In this document: positions 48,361-58,857 of the stretch, piece after piece
Position numbering within the stretch: the stretch's first letter is position 1
Layout of the letters: the number at the start of each line of letters is the position of its first letter
NCBI RefSeq assembly: GCF_041381155.1
Contig: NC_091140.1
Coordinates: 26,582,452-26,646,451, forward strand
Origin: Argopecten irradians
Lineage: Eukaryota > Mollusca > Bivalvia > Pectinida > Pectinidae
Direction of reading: 5' to 3'
DNA length: 64,000 bases
Position numbers and translations under genes: made by a program
Notes under the pieces: generated by a model
Told to the model about the DNA's origin: nothing
Database searches by the model: none
What the model saw: the letters and a program-made list of their open reading frames with translations, nothing else

Positions 48361-49844
48361 CAGTCAGTGGTGAATTAGTAGTATAGACACCGTAGATTTC
48401 AACCAAACGCTACTCAACTTTGTTTCTCGATAGATTGAGTATGTCACGCTTAATTTGGAGTCACGTGTATGGATATACGATGATCCGCATCAGAAACTGT
48501 ATTCATTTCCGATCGTACGACCGAGGCACATTTTTTCAAAATTGGTTTAAAAACATACGTACATATGCGTGTGTAAACACAAATGTAGAAAGGTTAAACT
48601 GTTGAAGTTACTATCGTATCTCCTTGATCAATACTTCCGTGCGTACGATAATATACAATGTTGTACAATATACAGTTTTGCACATTCCGATGACGTCGCA
48701 ATGTTTACATTTTGTATCAGCAACGCAGTGTTATTCATTGCAATATTTATATTCTATTTGTATTATATACCGTTATTAGCAAAGAATGTTAATGTAATTA
48801 TAAGCTGTGGTTGCTATCCTAATTCCTGGAATTAATCATATCTTATTCCTGTTTTCAAATCAGATGATGCTGATCTTATTAATTGGTTTGTGACACAAAA
48901 AACCTTTTTATAGATTTTCTGATAGTTTGACCCTTTCAATGTTGGCTGACATACGTTTCACAGCACTCCGCAAAGCTGTTTTAAAGGCAGTAAGGGTAAA
49001 TTGCTGCGGCTGAGAAAACTTTAATGAGCTAGCCGGTCACATGGTTCCAACGCGGCATCCGTTTCACCATGCTCTGTTGTCTGCTGTAGATACTGTATAT
49101 TTATAGAGAAAAAAAAACAGAGTCTTCTAGCATTTTTTTGTGTAAATATCTGCGGTGGAAAACAATGACAGTGATATTTCTGCTTTGGGTTTTGCTCTGG
49201 ACATGAGCCCATACCTGTTTGACCCTTTGATACACACTGATAATTCCCTTTCTACGGAGAAGGGGGATAGCATCGCCAGATGGTTCACATGCTGATCAAG
49301 AGAACCAAGAAGTTAATTAAGAGTATCGGTTGACAACGCAGCATGGTTTGTAATACACCTATTATTATTTTAATTTATTGGCATTAACTATAGATGTAGA
49401 TGCGTTTATGGGTATTCATCTGATAATTTCTTTTTAATACGTGAATATAATCTGTAATATATTTAATGAAGTAATTTAATGCCTCCATATAAAACCCCAT
49501 TCACATAGACGATGATTTTCTGTTAACTCATGTATTTTGAATAACTTGTTTTATTTCTTTGATTCTTATAGCAGCCATAAACAGCACATTGCAACACACT
49601 GGATCTATAATGACAGTCTGTAATTATTTAGTGTGACACACAGACAACCGTAAGTTAAGATGTTTAGTTCTATACTCAGCAGCGGTGAGCCAGTCGATGA
49701 ACCAGTGACACATGCTTGCTTACAGCCTCGTTATCACACTACATTTTTGCATATCGGTCAGCTGCCAAGACGGTCCTATGTCTAGCCTGGTATATCGGTG
49801 TGTGTATTTACCATCCCCTTGAAGTGGGCTATTTCGGAAGAACT
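48361..49844. other. Intergenic sequence
   Basis: No gene was recognised. GGTTTGTGACACAAAAA at 48,885-48,901 and its reverse complement at 49,879-49,895 form a 17-bp inverted pair ~1 kb apart. Because the core TTTGTGACACAAA is itself nearly palindromic, this is weak evidence for an element. Confidence 0.4.
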
Positions 49845-50230
49845 TAAAGGGGGCCCAATCTATAGACAAGTTATCACTTTTTGTGTCACAAACCCTTTGA
49901 TTACAGAGACATCTTTCTTCAAAGTTGTCTGGCAAAATTATTTTATTCAATTTTGAATCTTTACGCAAAACTTATCTGTCCAAATCAATTTGGTTTTCAG
50001 AAAAACAGTAGTTTAAACATTGTTGAATAAATATTCACATGCAAAAAACAAAGTGTATGCTTGCTTTGTTAATTTTAACAAAGCTTTTGATAGTGTTTTG
50101 AGAACAGGCTTACTATATAACCTTGCCGAACAAAGTATCGGCAAAACTATTTTAATGTAATATGCAACATGTATGCAAAAACAAAATCCTCAATTAAATT
50201 AAATTGTCTTTTAATTATCTAGGCTTCTAC
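49845..50230 (+). pseudogene. LINE reverse transcriptase relic
   Basis: Plus-strand frames with small breaks read, in order, I-Y-R-Q-V-I-T, S-C-L-A-K-L-F-Y-S-I-L-N, N-Q-F-G-F-Q-K-N-S-S, and V-N-F-N-K-A-F-D-S-V. These are RT blocks 1-3 including motif A in correct order and spacing. Stops (for example TAA near 50,030) and a ~33-bp interruption show that it is dead. It may belong to the same group as the relic at 41,951. Confidence 0.7.
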
Positions 50231-50589
50231 AGGATTTAGGCCTCTTTATTAAAAAGTCCTTTGAACTTAGGAAATCTGGCTTGATAATTATAAATAAGTT
50301 GTTGTTTTAATCTACGGTGTTTTATGTATGTATGTTTTGCGATCGATCCTTTTTTGTATGGATGCAAGAAAGCAATAAAATTGAATTGCATTTTATTGTT
50401 AACATTTGATAAGATATGACAAGACAACAACAGTCTTTAAGTCGGATAGGTTAATTAAAACGATATATTACTATAATTACTAGTAGCACGATAATACAGC
50501 TCAGGAGACTGCTAAGTCCTGTTCGTGATCTAATTGTGATCCCCCGAAACAACTCATAGTCTTACCCTACCTAGCCTTAGTATGTGTGC

Positions 50590-51160
50590 ATAAAAAAAAA
50601 CTGATCGTTGAAAGTACGACAAGTAACCAAAGCTTGTATTTACCCGCTGATGCATCATCAATTAATCGATTTTACTATTTCTATCTTATCCAATGTTCGA
50701 ATGCAATGTGCCAGTGTCACTCACTTTGACATTTTAAATAAGATGGTTGAATATGAAAAGTCAACTTTCAAAGTTTGTGAAAAATAAGACTATGGACCCA
50801 TGGCAGTATCGCTATAGAAGTAAACGAGGAAAAGTTTATTCAAGACCTAGAGTGTATAGTGATAGCTGAACACGGAATAATAAACTAGTATTGCACCATA
50901 GACGGCACATACAGATTGAGCTTTTATTCTGCAGTTTCAAGTCCAATACGACAATGGAACAGAATTACTCCTCGGGAAACAAAGCACACTAACTTATCTC
51001 TGTTAATTTTTAAAAGGATCAGGATAATACCACGACATTGCTGCAGTCGTGAGCTAAATACATATCTTTAACTTATATGCAGCTGTTTCATTTATGTTCT
51101 ATCCTCTTTCAATCGTTTTTAAGTTTGAATACAACAACTGTGTTGTTTTGTTAGCACTCT
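50590..51160 (+). repeat. Remnant of a fifth gene copy: 3' flank only
   Basis: Begins at the position of the stop codon of the other copies (AAAAACTGA) and follows their 3' flank: GTAACCAAAGC-TGTAT, then ACATTTTAAATAAGATGGTTGAATAT, through to the TGTGTTG-TTAGCAC region. No coding sequence precedes it. It shows that the tandem array once extended further right. Confidence 0.8.
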
Positions 51161-51297
51161 ACCTGTCATATAGACAAACAAGCTAAAACTATTAAACACA
51201 AATATACTCAAACTCCAGAAATCCGATACATTATCTGATACCATTGATAACAACGATTCAAGCAATATCACAGTTATGTAATATTTTCTACTTTTAC

Positions 51298-51790
51298 GAG
51301 CGAACTACATAAAGGTATATTACAGAGATAGACACGAAGTAGACGGAATTCCCCTCCTCCCAACTAGTGAGCGAGCTACATACACTGTATATAACAGGCT
51401 AGGGGTAAACACCAACAAAACGGAATTTATCTCCTCCCAGCTAGCGGTCCAGATGATTGAAGTTCATACAATGTATATTACAGGGGTAGACAAGAACTAG
51501 ACGGAATTCACCTCCTAGCTAGCGGTGCAGGTGAACGAACTACATGCAAAGTATATAACAAGGGTAGACACGAACTAGACAGATTTCACCTCCCAGCTAG
51601 CGGTCAAGGTGAGCGAACTACATAAACAGTATATAACAGTGGTAGACACGAACTAGACGGAATTCACCTCCTCACAGCTAGCGGTCCAGGTAAGCGAACT
51701 ACATACACGGTATATACAGTAACAGGGGTAGACACAAACTAGACGGACTTCATCTCCCAGTTAGCGGTCCAGGTGAGCAAACTACATGTA
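51298..51790. repeat. ~78-bp tandem repeat, about six copies
   Basis: Units of GAGCGAACTACATAC, TATATAACAGGGGTAGACAC, AACTAGACGGAATTCACCTC and CAGCTAGCGGTCCAG, of slightly variable length. The same unit is at 7,524-7,685, some 44 kb away. Confidence 0.92.
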
Positions 51791-51891
51791 TCTTACGTGT
51801 TAGGTGTAAAATCTAGAATTAATCAAGACAATTGGTACATCACGTGACAGAATACTGGATTCTGATTGGCTACACACATTGGTACTATTTG

Positions 51892-52388
51892 CAATAGTGC
51901 CCTTGCAAGCGGGCACTATTGAAGTGGTGCGTAATTGAACGTGAATGTATTTTGACGTCACTATTACATGACGTCATTATAACGTTGCGCTTCGATCAAG
52001 ACGTCAAGATGGCGGACAGGCTGTTGTGTGCGGGGATGGAAGCAAATGTTGCTTTTCTACAGAAGACAGTTCACTCGTGTTCTATATCAATCTACTTTTA
52101 ATCATTATGAAGCTAAATCCCGTTTAATGGAAACACAGATTTCTGCAGCAATTTATATGTTGTACTTTTTATGTAACAACGTGGTGTGGAAATGGAAATA
52201 GCGTTGCAAGGTATCGCTTGACATGCTTCTGTTACGATGACATGAAAACGGGTCTCACGTGAGGGTGATGTACTAAACCCATTATGGCCTGGTTGAGAGG
52301 GCGCTATTGCCTCATTGTATTGTCTCGTGACATGATTCCATCCCTCGACAATACTATGAGGCAATAGTGCCCTCTCAACCAGGCCATA
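51892..52388. mobile_element. MITE-like region bounded by hairpins
   Basis: The left end is a hairpin, CAATAGTGCCC (51,892-51,902) with GGGCACTATTG (51,911-51,921). The right end is a long palindrome with 42-bp arms at 52,283-52,324 and 52,347-52,388 (two mismatches, 22-bp spacer), and these arms contain the same GCAATAGTGCCCT word. About 500 bp in total. The ORFs inside show no domain. The shared word at both ends suggests one non-autonomous element, but no target-site duplication was established. Confidence 0.5.
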
Positions 52389-52530
52389 GTAGATAAATAT
52401 AACGTAAACATGTATACTGATGCAATAACATTATCGAAGTTTTGTCATTTCGTTCTAACGAATAATTTCTGTGGTTAGCTTGTTATTGTCTTGTGGTAAC
52501 AGTTCAGAACATGTGAAACGTCACACACCT

Positions 52531-53147
52531 TTATACAGGAGGATCATGGCTATATATCTAATATAGTAGGATCATGGCTATATATATAATACAGTAGGAC
52601 CATGGCTATATATCTAATACAGTAGGATCATGGCTATACATCTAATACAGGAGGATCATGGCTATATATCTAATACAGTAGGATCATGGCCATATATTTA
52701 ATACAGTAGGATCATGGCTATATATCTAATACAGTAGGATCATGGTTATATACATGTATCTAATACAGTAGGACCATGGCTATATATCTAATACAGTAGG
52801 ATCTTGACTATATATATAATACAGAAGGATCATGGCTGTATATCTAATACAGTAGGATCATGGCTATACATCTAATACAGTAGGATCATGGCTATACATC
52901 TTATACAGTAGGATCTTGACTATATATATAATACAGAAGGATCATGGCTGTATATCTAATACAGGAGGATCATGGCTATACATCTAATACAGTAGGATCA
53001 TGGCTATACATCTAATAAAGTAGGATCAAGGCTGTACATTTAATACAGTAGGATCATGGCTGTATATCTAATACAGTAGGATCATGGCTATATGTCTAAT
53101 ACAGTAGGGTCATGGCTGTACATTTAATAAGGTAGGATCATGGCTAT
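52531..53147. repeat. 28-bp satellite, left part
   Basis: About 22 units of TAATACAGTAGGATCATGGC followed by TATATATC. Variants include CAGGAGG, GGACC, CTTGAC and an insertion TATACATGTATC. The array is cut by the LTR retrotransposon at 53,148 and continues at 59,567. Confidence 0.97.
53144..53147. repeat. 4-bp target-site duplication, left
   Basis: CTAT before the left LTR, matched by CTAT at 59,567-59,570. The undisturbed satellite at 60,881-60,900 and 61,755-61,775 reads GGATCATGGCTATATACATG with a single CTAT, which confirms the boundary. Confidence 0.85.
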
Positions 53148-53854
53148 TGTTACATGAACGAATAACAGAAAGGAGAAACCAGCAGCTAAATTCAAAACAC
53201 AATTTAATTATATATACAATATTATACAGAGATGGTTTACAATATCTAAAGTAATTGGTGGTGGTACAAGAGTAATACGATGATTTAAAGTGTAACTTAT
53301 CTGTATGCGAATGTCCTGGTATAATCCTTGATCCTTCCAGGTTTCAAATTCACAATAATCACAAATCCACAAGGAAATTGAATGTCCACCGATGATTTGT
53401 AAAGTTCCAGGCAATATGAATAAATCCACACAAAGTGTTGTAATAATCCACAGATAAAGTCACAATAGCTCTCCCAATAGAATCTTATATGGCGCTGTAC
53501 AATTCTTGATATGTCTTATTACAGGTCTCATTACAGTTCTGATTAGCCTTGGACAGCTGGAGTATATATAGCTAAACCGTAATTCAAGAATATTGGAGAA
53601 CCTTCTACTTCTAGAAATATCTAACTAAAAACAGTAAACAAGTAAACACACATAACTTTCTGGAAATAGATCATTCTAGATCTCTACTTAAAATCAACAT
53701 GTTTACAAACATATTTGTTTATACATGATTAAATTCTAGAAAGTTCTATAACCTAAATCAATGATATGACCTTCATAGGATGTATTGATAAAAAAAGCTA
53801 TAGGAGTTATCTCCCTTATCTCATAACTACATGTATTTAGTGTCATACATAACA
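53148..53854 (-). repeat. 3' LTR
   Basis: 707 bp, ends TGTTAC ... TAACA (5'-TG/CA-3'). Contains a TATA-like GTATATATAGC near 53,560. Lacks two bases (GAGTAAT versus GAGAGTAAT) and has T for C (CTTTCTGGAAA) relative to the other LTR. Confidence 0.96.
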
Positions 53855-53866
53855 CACCCCTCCTTA
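53855..53866 (-). other. Polypurine tract
   Basis: On the minus strand AAGGAGGGGTG lies directly against the 3' LTR, the expected primer position for plus-strand DNA synthesis. Confidence 0.8.
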
Positions 53867-53919
53867 AAGAAAAGAAAGTTTTCTTGAAAAGGAAACTTTC
53901 TTGACATATCAAGTAATAT

Positions 53920-54693
53920 TTAAATCCTTGATAAAGCATCAGCTAGAATATTGTCTTTCCCTTTGATATGTTTGATGTCAAGATTGTATTCTTGCAAAGT
54001 CAAACTCCACCTGAGAATTCTTTGATTTTTGTTTTTCATTTTCCCAATGAATGTCAAAGGGTTGTGGTCGGTGAAGACCAACACAGGCACAACTGTAGTG
54101 CATAGATACACATCAAATTGGTTTAAGGCCAAAATCAATGCTAAACATTCTTTCTCAATGGTGGAATAATTTCTCTGGTGTTTGTCAAACTTTTTCGAGA
54201 AATAACAAATTGGATGGTCAATTTGTTCAGTACCTTCTTGCATCAAAACAGCACCAACACCTACATCGCTGGCGTCAACAAACAGTTTAAACTGTTTATT
54301 AAAATCTGGAGCAGTCAGAACTGGTGAGTTTGATAGTATGGCTTTCAATTTCTCAAAGGCAGACTTACATTCGTCTGACCAGACAAATTTGACATTTTTT
54401 TTTAACAAAGCAGTAAGTGGAGCTGCTATAACAGAGAAATTTTGACAAAATTTTCTGTCGTACCCAGCCATACCAAGAAACCTCATCAGCTCTCTCTTGC
54501 CTCCAGGAGCTGGAAAATCTATAATTGATTCTACTTTGGCCTGAACAGGTTTAACCTGCCCCTGTCCTACAACATGGCCTAAAAATTCAACAGTTGCATG
54601 ACAAAATTCACATTTCAATAAGTTTACAGTCAATTTCATGGTAGTGAGTCTTTCGAAGAATTCACGAATCCCGCGTAGATGGTCTCTTCCCAC
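53920..54693 (-). pseudogene. pol: end of RT and RNase H
   Basis: The open frame (no natural start, as it follows a frame break near 54,685) carries the RT thumb/connection with F-L-G-H and L-M-R-F-L-G-M-A-G-Y, then RNase H with Asp140 (F-V-D-A-S-D), Glu180 (T-I-E-K-E) and Asp209 (F-T-D-H-N-P). It ends I-L-A-D-A-L-S-R-I, the usual end of gypsy-type RNase H. The stop at 53,920 is 54 bases from the polypurine tract, so RNase H is the last domain of the element and no integrase follows. Confidence 0.95.
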
Positions 54694-55826
54694 GTGTCGT
54701 GGTAGTTGATGACGTCATCAATGTATCCATCACAGCCTTCCAGGTCTGATATCACGCTGTTAAGAAGACGTTGAAATGTTGCCGGGGCATTCTTCATACC
54801 AAATGGCATAACTTTGTACTGGTACAAACCTTGCGAGGTTACAAATGCCGACACTTCTTTAGCTCTTTCTGTTAATGGCACCTGCCAATATCCTTTCAAC
54901 AGGTCAAACTTGCTTACGTACTTGGCTTTGCCAACTTTGTCAATACATGAGTCAATCCTTGGAATTGGATAAGAGTCTGTTTTACTGACAGAGTTTACTT
55001 TTCTGAAGTCAGTACAGAACCGGTATGTCTTGTCTGGCTTTGGCACCAGAACACATGGAGAGCTCCATTCACTTTTGCTTGGTTCAATAATATCATTGTC
55101 CAACATGTATTGAATTTCTTTCTTTAAGTGTTCTTCTTTCAAAGGATTGACACGGTAAGGATGTTGCTTGACAGGTGGCGCATCGCCTACATCCACGTCA
55201 TGATAGATAGCATCTGTTTTGCCTGGTGTATCCGGAAACAAATGTTTATACTCAAGTATCAAATCTTTAAGTTCATTGCGTTCTTTTTCCGATAGATGAC
55301 ACAGTTTCTTGTCCAAGTTCGCGAGCACATCTGAATTCCGTAACTTAACACCACAGTCTAAACCTACATCTTGTACACCACCATCTAAGTCTAATTTACA
55401 AATATCAGCTGTACTTTCACTTTGTGATGGTACAGAGGCCAAAGTAGCAATAGGTTGAGAGGTCTTGCTCTCTTCTCTATCTACATATTTCTTAAGCATA
55501 TTAACATGACATAATTGAGTTTTCTTGCGCCTCCCTGGAGTTTGTACAATGTAGTTAACATCATCGACCTTTTTCTCAACAACATAAGGTCCAAAATATC
55601 TAGCTTGCAAAGGCTGACCCGGTATTGGTAATAGAGCCAAAATTTTGTCACCTGGATCAAAACTTCTTGCACGGGCATCTTTATCATACCATGTTTTCAT
55701 TTTGGTTTGAGTAACGGCCAAATTTTCTTTTGCCAGTTCACATGCCCTTGTCAACCTTTGCTTAAAGTTAGACACATACTCTAAGAGATTCACTTTAGAA
55801 TCTTCGTCCAAAATTTTGTCTTTCAA
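54636..55826 (-). pseudogene. pol: integrase GPY/F domain followed by reverse transcriptase
   Basis: 396 codons in one frame. Residues ~60-112 are the integrase C-terminal GPY/F module (F-G-P-Y at 78-81). Residues ~180-396 are RT: HPYRVNP (222-228), Y-R-F-C-T-D-F-R (268-275), F-D-L-L-K-G-Y-W-Q-V (307-316), P-F-G-M-K-N-A-P-A-T-F-Q (341-352), catalytic Y-I-D-D (368-371). This fusion of an integrase end to an RT beginning is the key evidence for the unusual domain order. The frame enters by a 13-bp near-perfect tandem duplication (GTCTTTCAAAAAT / GTCTTTCAAAATT, 55,818-55,843) and leaves by a break near 54,685, so the protein is not made intact from this copy. Confidence 0.95.
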
Positions 55827-57189
55827 AAATGTCTTTCAAAATTTTCAAAGGACCACGTACAGTATGTCCAAACACAAGTTCAAAGGGACTGAAGCCAAGA
55901 GATTCTTGTACAGATTCTCTAACGCCAAACAACAACATGTGTATACCTTCGTCCCAATCTCTTTTGTTTTCAAAACAATAAGATCTCATCATATTCTTCA
56001 ATGTCTGATGAAAACGTTCTAAAGCACCCTGAGACTCTGGATGATAAGCACTAGACTTATACTGCTTGATCTGGAGCTGGTACATGACTTGTTGAAAAAT
56101 ACCAGACATGAAATTCGAACCTTGGTCCGATTGGACAGCTTTTGGAAGACCAACCAATGTAAAGAATTTAACCAAAGCCTTGACTATGTTAGGGGCTTTA
56201 ATATTCCTGAGTGGAATGGCTTCAGGAAAGCGTGTGGAAGCACACATAATAGTTAAAAGATACTCATTCCCAGACTTAGTTTTGGGTAGAGGACCTACAC
56301 AGTCTATAATGACTCTACTAAATGGTTCCTCAAATGCTGGAATGGGGTGCAAAGGTGCAACAGGGATTTTCTGATTAGGTTTCCCTACCACCTGACAAGT
56401 ATGACAAGACCTACAAAAATCAGCCACATCCCGTTTCAACTTGGGCCAAAAGAAGTGATCTAAGATCCTGTTATAAGTCTTGGTCACACCTAGATGCCCT
56501 GCCATAGGTACATCATGAGACAAACTCAGAATATCTTGCCTATACCTCGGTGGGACAACTATTTGATTGACAACCTTCCAGTCTTCCTCGGGAGACACAT
56601 CAGGGGGGCGCCACTTGCGCATCAACACACCTGACCTACGGAAGTAACAAACCGGGACTTTCTCCGCCTCTTCCCCACTCAAAGCCCGATCACACAGTAA
56701 GGAGATTTCAGGATCTTTTTCCTGTTCTACTATAAGCTCCTCTCTAGACAAAGATGATTTGCTCATCATGTCAGACAAAGAAGTACCCTTGTTAGGAACA
56801 ACTCTATCACTATCAAAGTCTACAGGATTGCTCAAAAGATCACACTTGCTCCCGACATCCTCTATATCATGAGCCAAGAAAGTGTCACCTAACCCTGGAC
56901 TATAATGATCCTCAACTACTGCAACATCAGAAACCTTCTTACTCATTGAACGAGTTACAGCACAAGAAGGGAAAATACCAGTAAATTCCTGTTGAATAGT
57001 CTCAGCATCATCTGTTTTATCTGGAATACTGGACACTAAGGGATCTACCCTAACTTTCTCTCCAGCCAAGTCATTGCCTAAAATGAGCGACACGCCCTCT
57101 ATGGGAAGTTCCGGTCTAACACCAATGGTGACAGGCCCAGTAACCAAGTCTGACTTTAAATAAACAACAATGGAGAGGCACATTAACAA
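55795..57189 (-). pseudogene. pol: end of protease and integrase
   Basis: 464 codons. Residues 36-40 hold I-L-G-N-D, the second conserved protease motif. The integrase has the zinc-binding His225, His232, Cys262, Cys265, and the DD(35)E triad Asp296 (I-I-D-C-V-G-P), Asp355 (Q-S-D-Q-G-S-N-F) and Glu391 (G-A-L-E-R-F-H). It ends out of frame after the 13-bp duplication. Between protease and integrase (residues ~50-160) is an acidic linker with no motif I recognise. The frame is entered from the protease ORF by a one-base break near 57,171. Confidence 0.94.
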
Positions 57190-57475
57190 AACCTAACTCT
57201 ACACCTTGAAGCAAAACACTACTACCAGATGAGGTCTCCTCAGACAAAGGCACTACGCCATCTAATATCAAAGAATGAGAAGCCCCAGTATCTCGCAAAA
57301 TCTTCACAGGTTTCAAGTTGGTAATATCACTAGTAAGTGAAACAAAACCTTCAGAAATGAAGGGAGAGTACTTCTCCAAGACACTATCAGACTCTGAGCT
57401 CTTAATCTCAACAGACACTTTAGAATCTTCCACAATATCACTAAGTTTCTGACTAGGCTTTGACATAGCTAACAC
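57116..57475 (-). pseudogene. Retroviral-type aspartic protease, N-terminal part
   Basis: 119 codons with R-D-T-G-A-S at 61-66, the catalytic aspartate motif of retropepsins, preceded by V-K-I-L. The second half of the domain (I-L-G) continues in the 57,189 frame after a one-base break. The join to the upstream zinc-knuckle frame is a -1 shift near 57,495. That one could in principle be a natural gag-pol frameshift, but no clear slippery heptamer is visible. Confidence 0.88.
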
Positions 57476-57970
57476 AGAAGGAACTGACTGTTTCGCCTTT
57501 GCTCCTTACGCTGGAGAGAATAACATTCAGACATAGTATGCCCTACTTTCTTGCAGTAATTACAAACAGGACCAGAAGGAGACCCCACACCTGCCCTATG
57601 ATCTGTTTTAGAATCAGACTTAGTCTTATCACCTAATTTAGGTTTGTCGTTAGAAGGGCCACTAAAGGTTGGGTTCCTAGGCTGACCAAATTTACTAGTA
57701 CCTGTGGTACTGTTTTTGTCTTGAGAACTGTTTTTAACAAATGAGCCTTTGTGGGTGAGAGCGTAATCATCAGCCATTGTAGCTGCTTCACTAAGGGTTT
57801 CAACTTTTCTCTCATCTAAATGAGTTTTTATGTTTGTGTGGACACAACGTTTAAACTCCTCTATCAACAATAATTGCCTCAATTTACCGAAATCCTCATC
57901 AATTTCTTTAGAATCACACCACCTATTAAATAATTGTTCTTTTTCTCTGGCAAATTCTACATGAGTTTGT
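57469..57970 (-). pseudogene. gag: second half of SCAN-like capsid and zinc knuckle
   Basis: Continues the capsid in a different frame from the first gag part (one-base break near 57,990). Residues L-L-L-I-E-E-F near 57,870 and the following helix resemble the C-terminal half of SCAN domains (L-L-x-L-E-Q-F). A serine/threonine- and lysine-rich linker follows, then one CCHC zinc knuckle, C-N-Y-C-x4-H-x4-C, near 57,555-57,514, which is expected to bind element RNA. Confidence 0.85.
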
Positions 57971-58729
57971 TCATCTCTCTTTCTTCGAGTTTCGAAATTT
58001 CTGGCGGTAAGCCTCAGGAACTAACTCATAAGCTTTCAAAATAGCTTTCTTGACTACTTGGTAATTTGAAATCTCATCTACAGATAAAGAAGAATAAATG
58101 TCTCTAGCTTTACCAATCAAGACACTTTGAAGAAGCATTGTAAGCTTATCTTCAGGCCATTTCATACTATCAGCTATTTTCTCAAAATGCAGAAAATACT
58201 TGTCAACTTTTTTCTCTTGAAAAGGAGGAACTAACCTAATGTTTCTACTGACATCAAAACCTCTGTTTCCTTGTAAACCCCTAAAAGTTAGATTACTTGA
58301 ACTGTCTTGAGAAGCTAGCTCTAATTCTTTCATTCTAAGTTCTGTTTCAGCTTGAATTTTCTGCTTCTCTAGCTCTAACATCTGATCTCTCTCAATCTCT
58401 TTTTCTTTTAATTCTCTTTCAATTTCTTTTTCTCTTAACTCTTTTTCTATTTCCATTTGTCTTAGTTTCATTTCATGTTCAAGTTCCATTTGTCTAATTT
58501 GAATTTCTGAGCTGACTGTTTCCTCTATACTATCTAATGCACTAGAGTCAAATTTGTCATTGTCAACAAAATATCTTATAATTACATTCCTAATTTCAGC
58601 TTTCCTCAAATTAGTTTTGATAGTAAGGCCTAAATGTTTACCCAATAACAGTAAATCCTTCTTACTAACTTGCAAAAGAACTTCCAGGGATGGCGCTTTA
58701 ACAAACTGTTCTACCTGCATAGTAGTCAT
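57971..58729 (-). pseudogene. gag: N-terminal coiled coil and first half of capsid
   Basis: 252 codons from an ATG 129 bases inside the 5' LTR. Residues ~1-60 are a leucine/lysine-rich helical region. Residues ~70-150 are a highly charged coiled coil (E-K-E-I-E-R-E repeats). Residues ~165-250 are capsid-like, ending in V-P-E-A-Y-R-Q-K-F-R, which resembles the start of vertebrate SCAN domains (P-E-A-F-R-Q-R-F-R). SCAN domains are known to derive from Gmr1-like gag, so this supports the family assignment made from domain order. Confidence 0.88.
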
Positions 58730-58833
58730 ATTTATCTAGCTGTTGGTTTCAAATGTAAACTCAAAGTTTGTACACAAATTTTGAAAATTTCTTAATTAAT
58801 TTTTCAAAGTTAGATTTCACAAATTGAATATCG

Positions 58834-58853
58834 ATCCCGGACAAGAGCCCCCA
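58834..58853 (-). other. Primer-binding site, tRNA-Pro-like
   Basis: On the minus strand TGGGGGCTCTTGTCCGGGAT lies 4 bases inside the 5' LTR. It matches the complement of the tRNA-Pro 3' end, apart from two extra bases (TT) in the middle. Confidence 0.65.
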
Positions 58854-58857
58854 ATTC

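Noticed and set aside
48885..49895. A 1-kb DNA transposon with 17-bp terminal inverted repeats (GGTTTGTGACACAAAAA)
   Set aside because: The core is itself nearly palindromic, homology does not extend outward, no target duplication is visible, and the right copy lies inside a LINE relic.
55816..56374. Plus-strand ORFs opposite the integrase
   Set aside because: Shadows of the minus-strand integrase frame, which has the full HHCC and DD35E signatures.
58834..58853. tRNA gene fragment
   Set aside because: Its position 4 bases inside the LTR, and a TGG start on the element strand, show that it is the retrotransposon primer-binding site. There is no cloverleaf around it.
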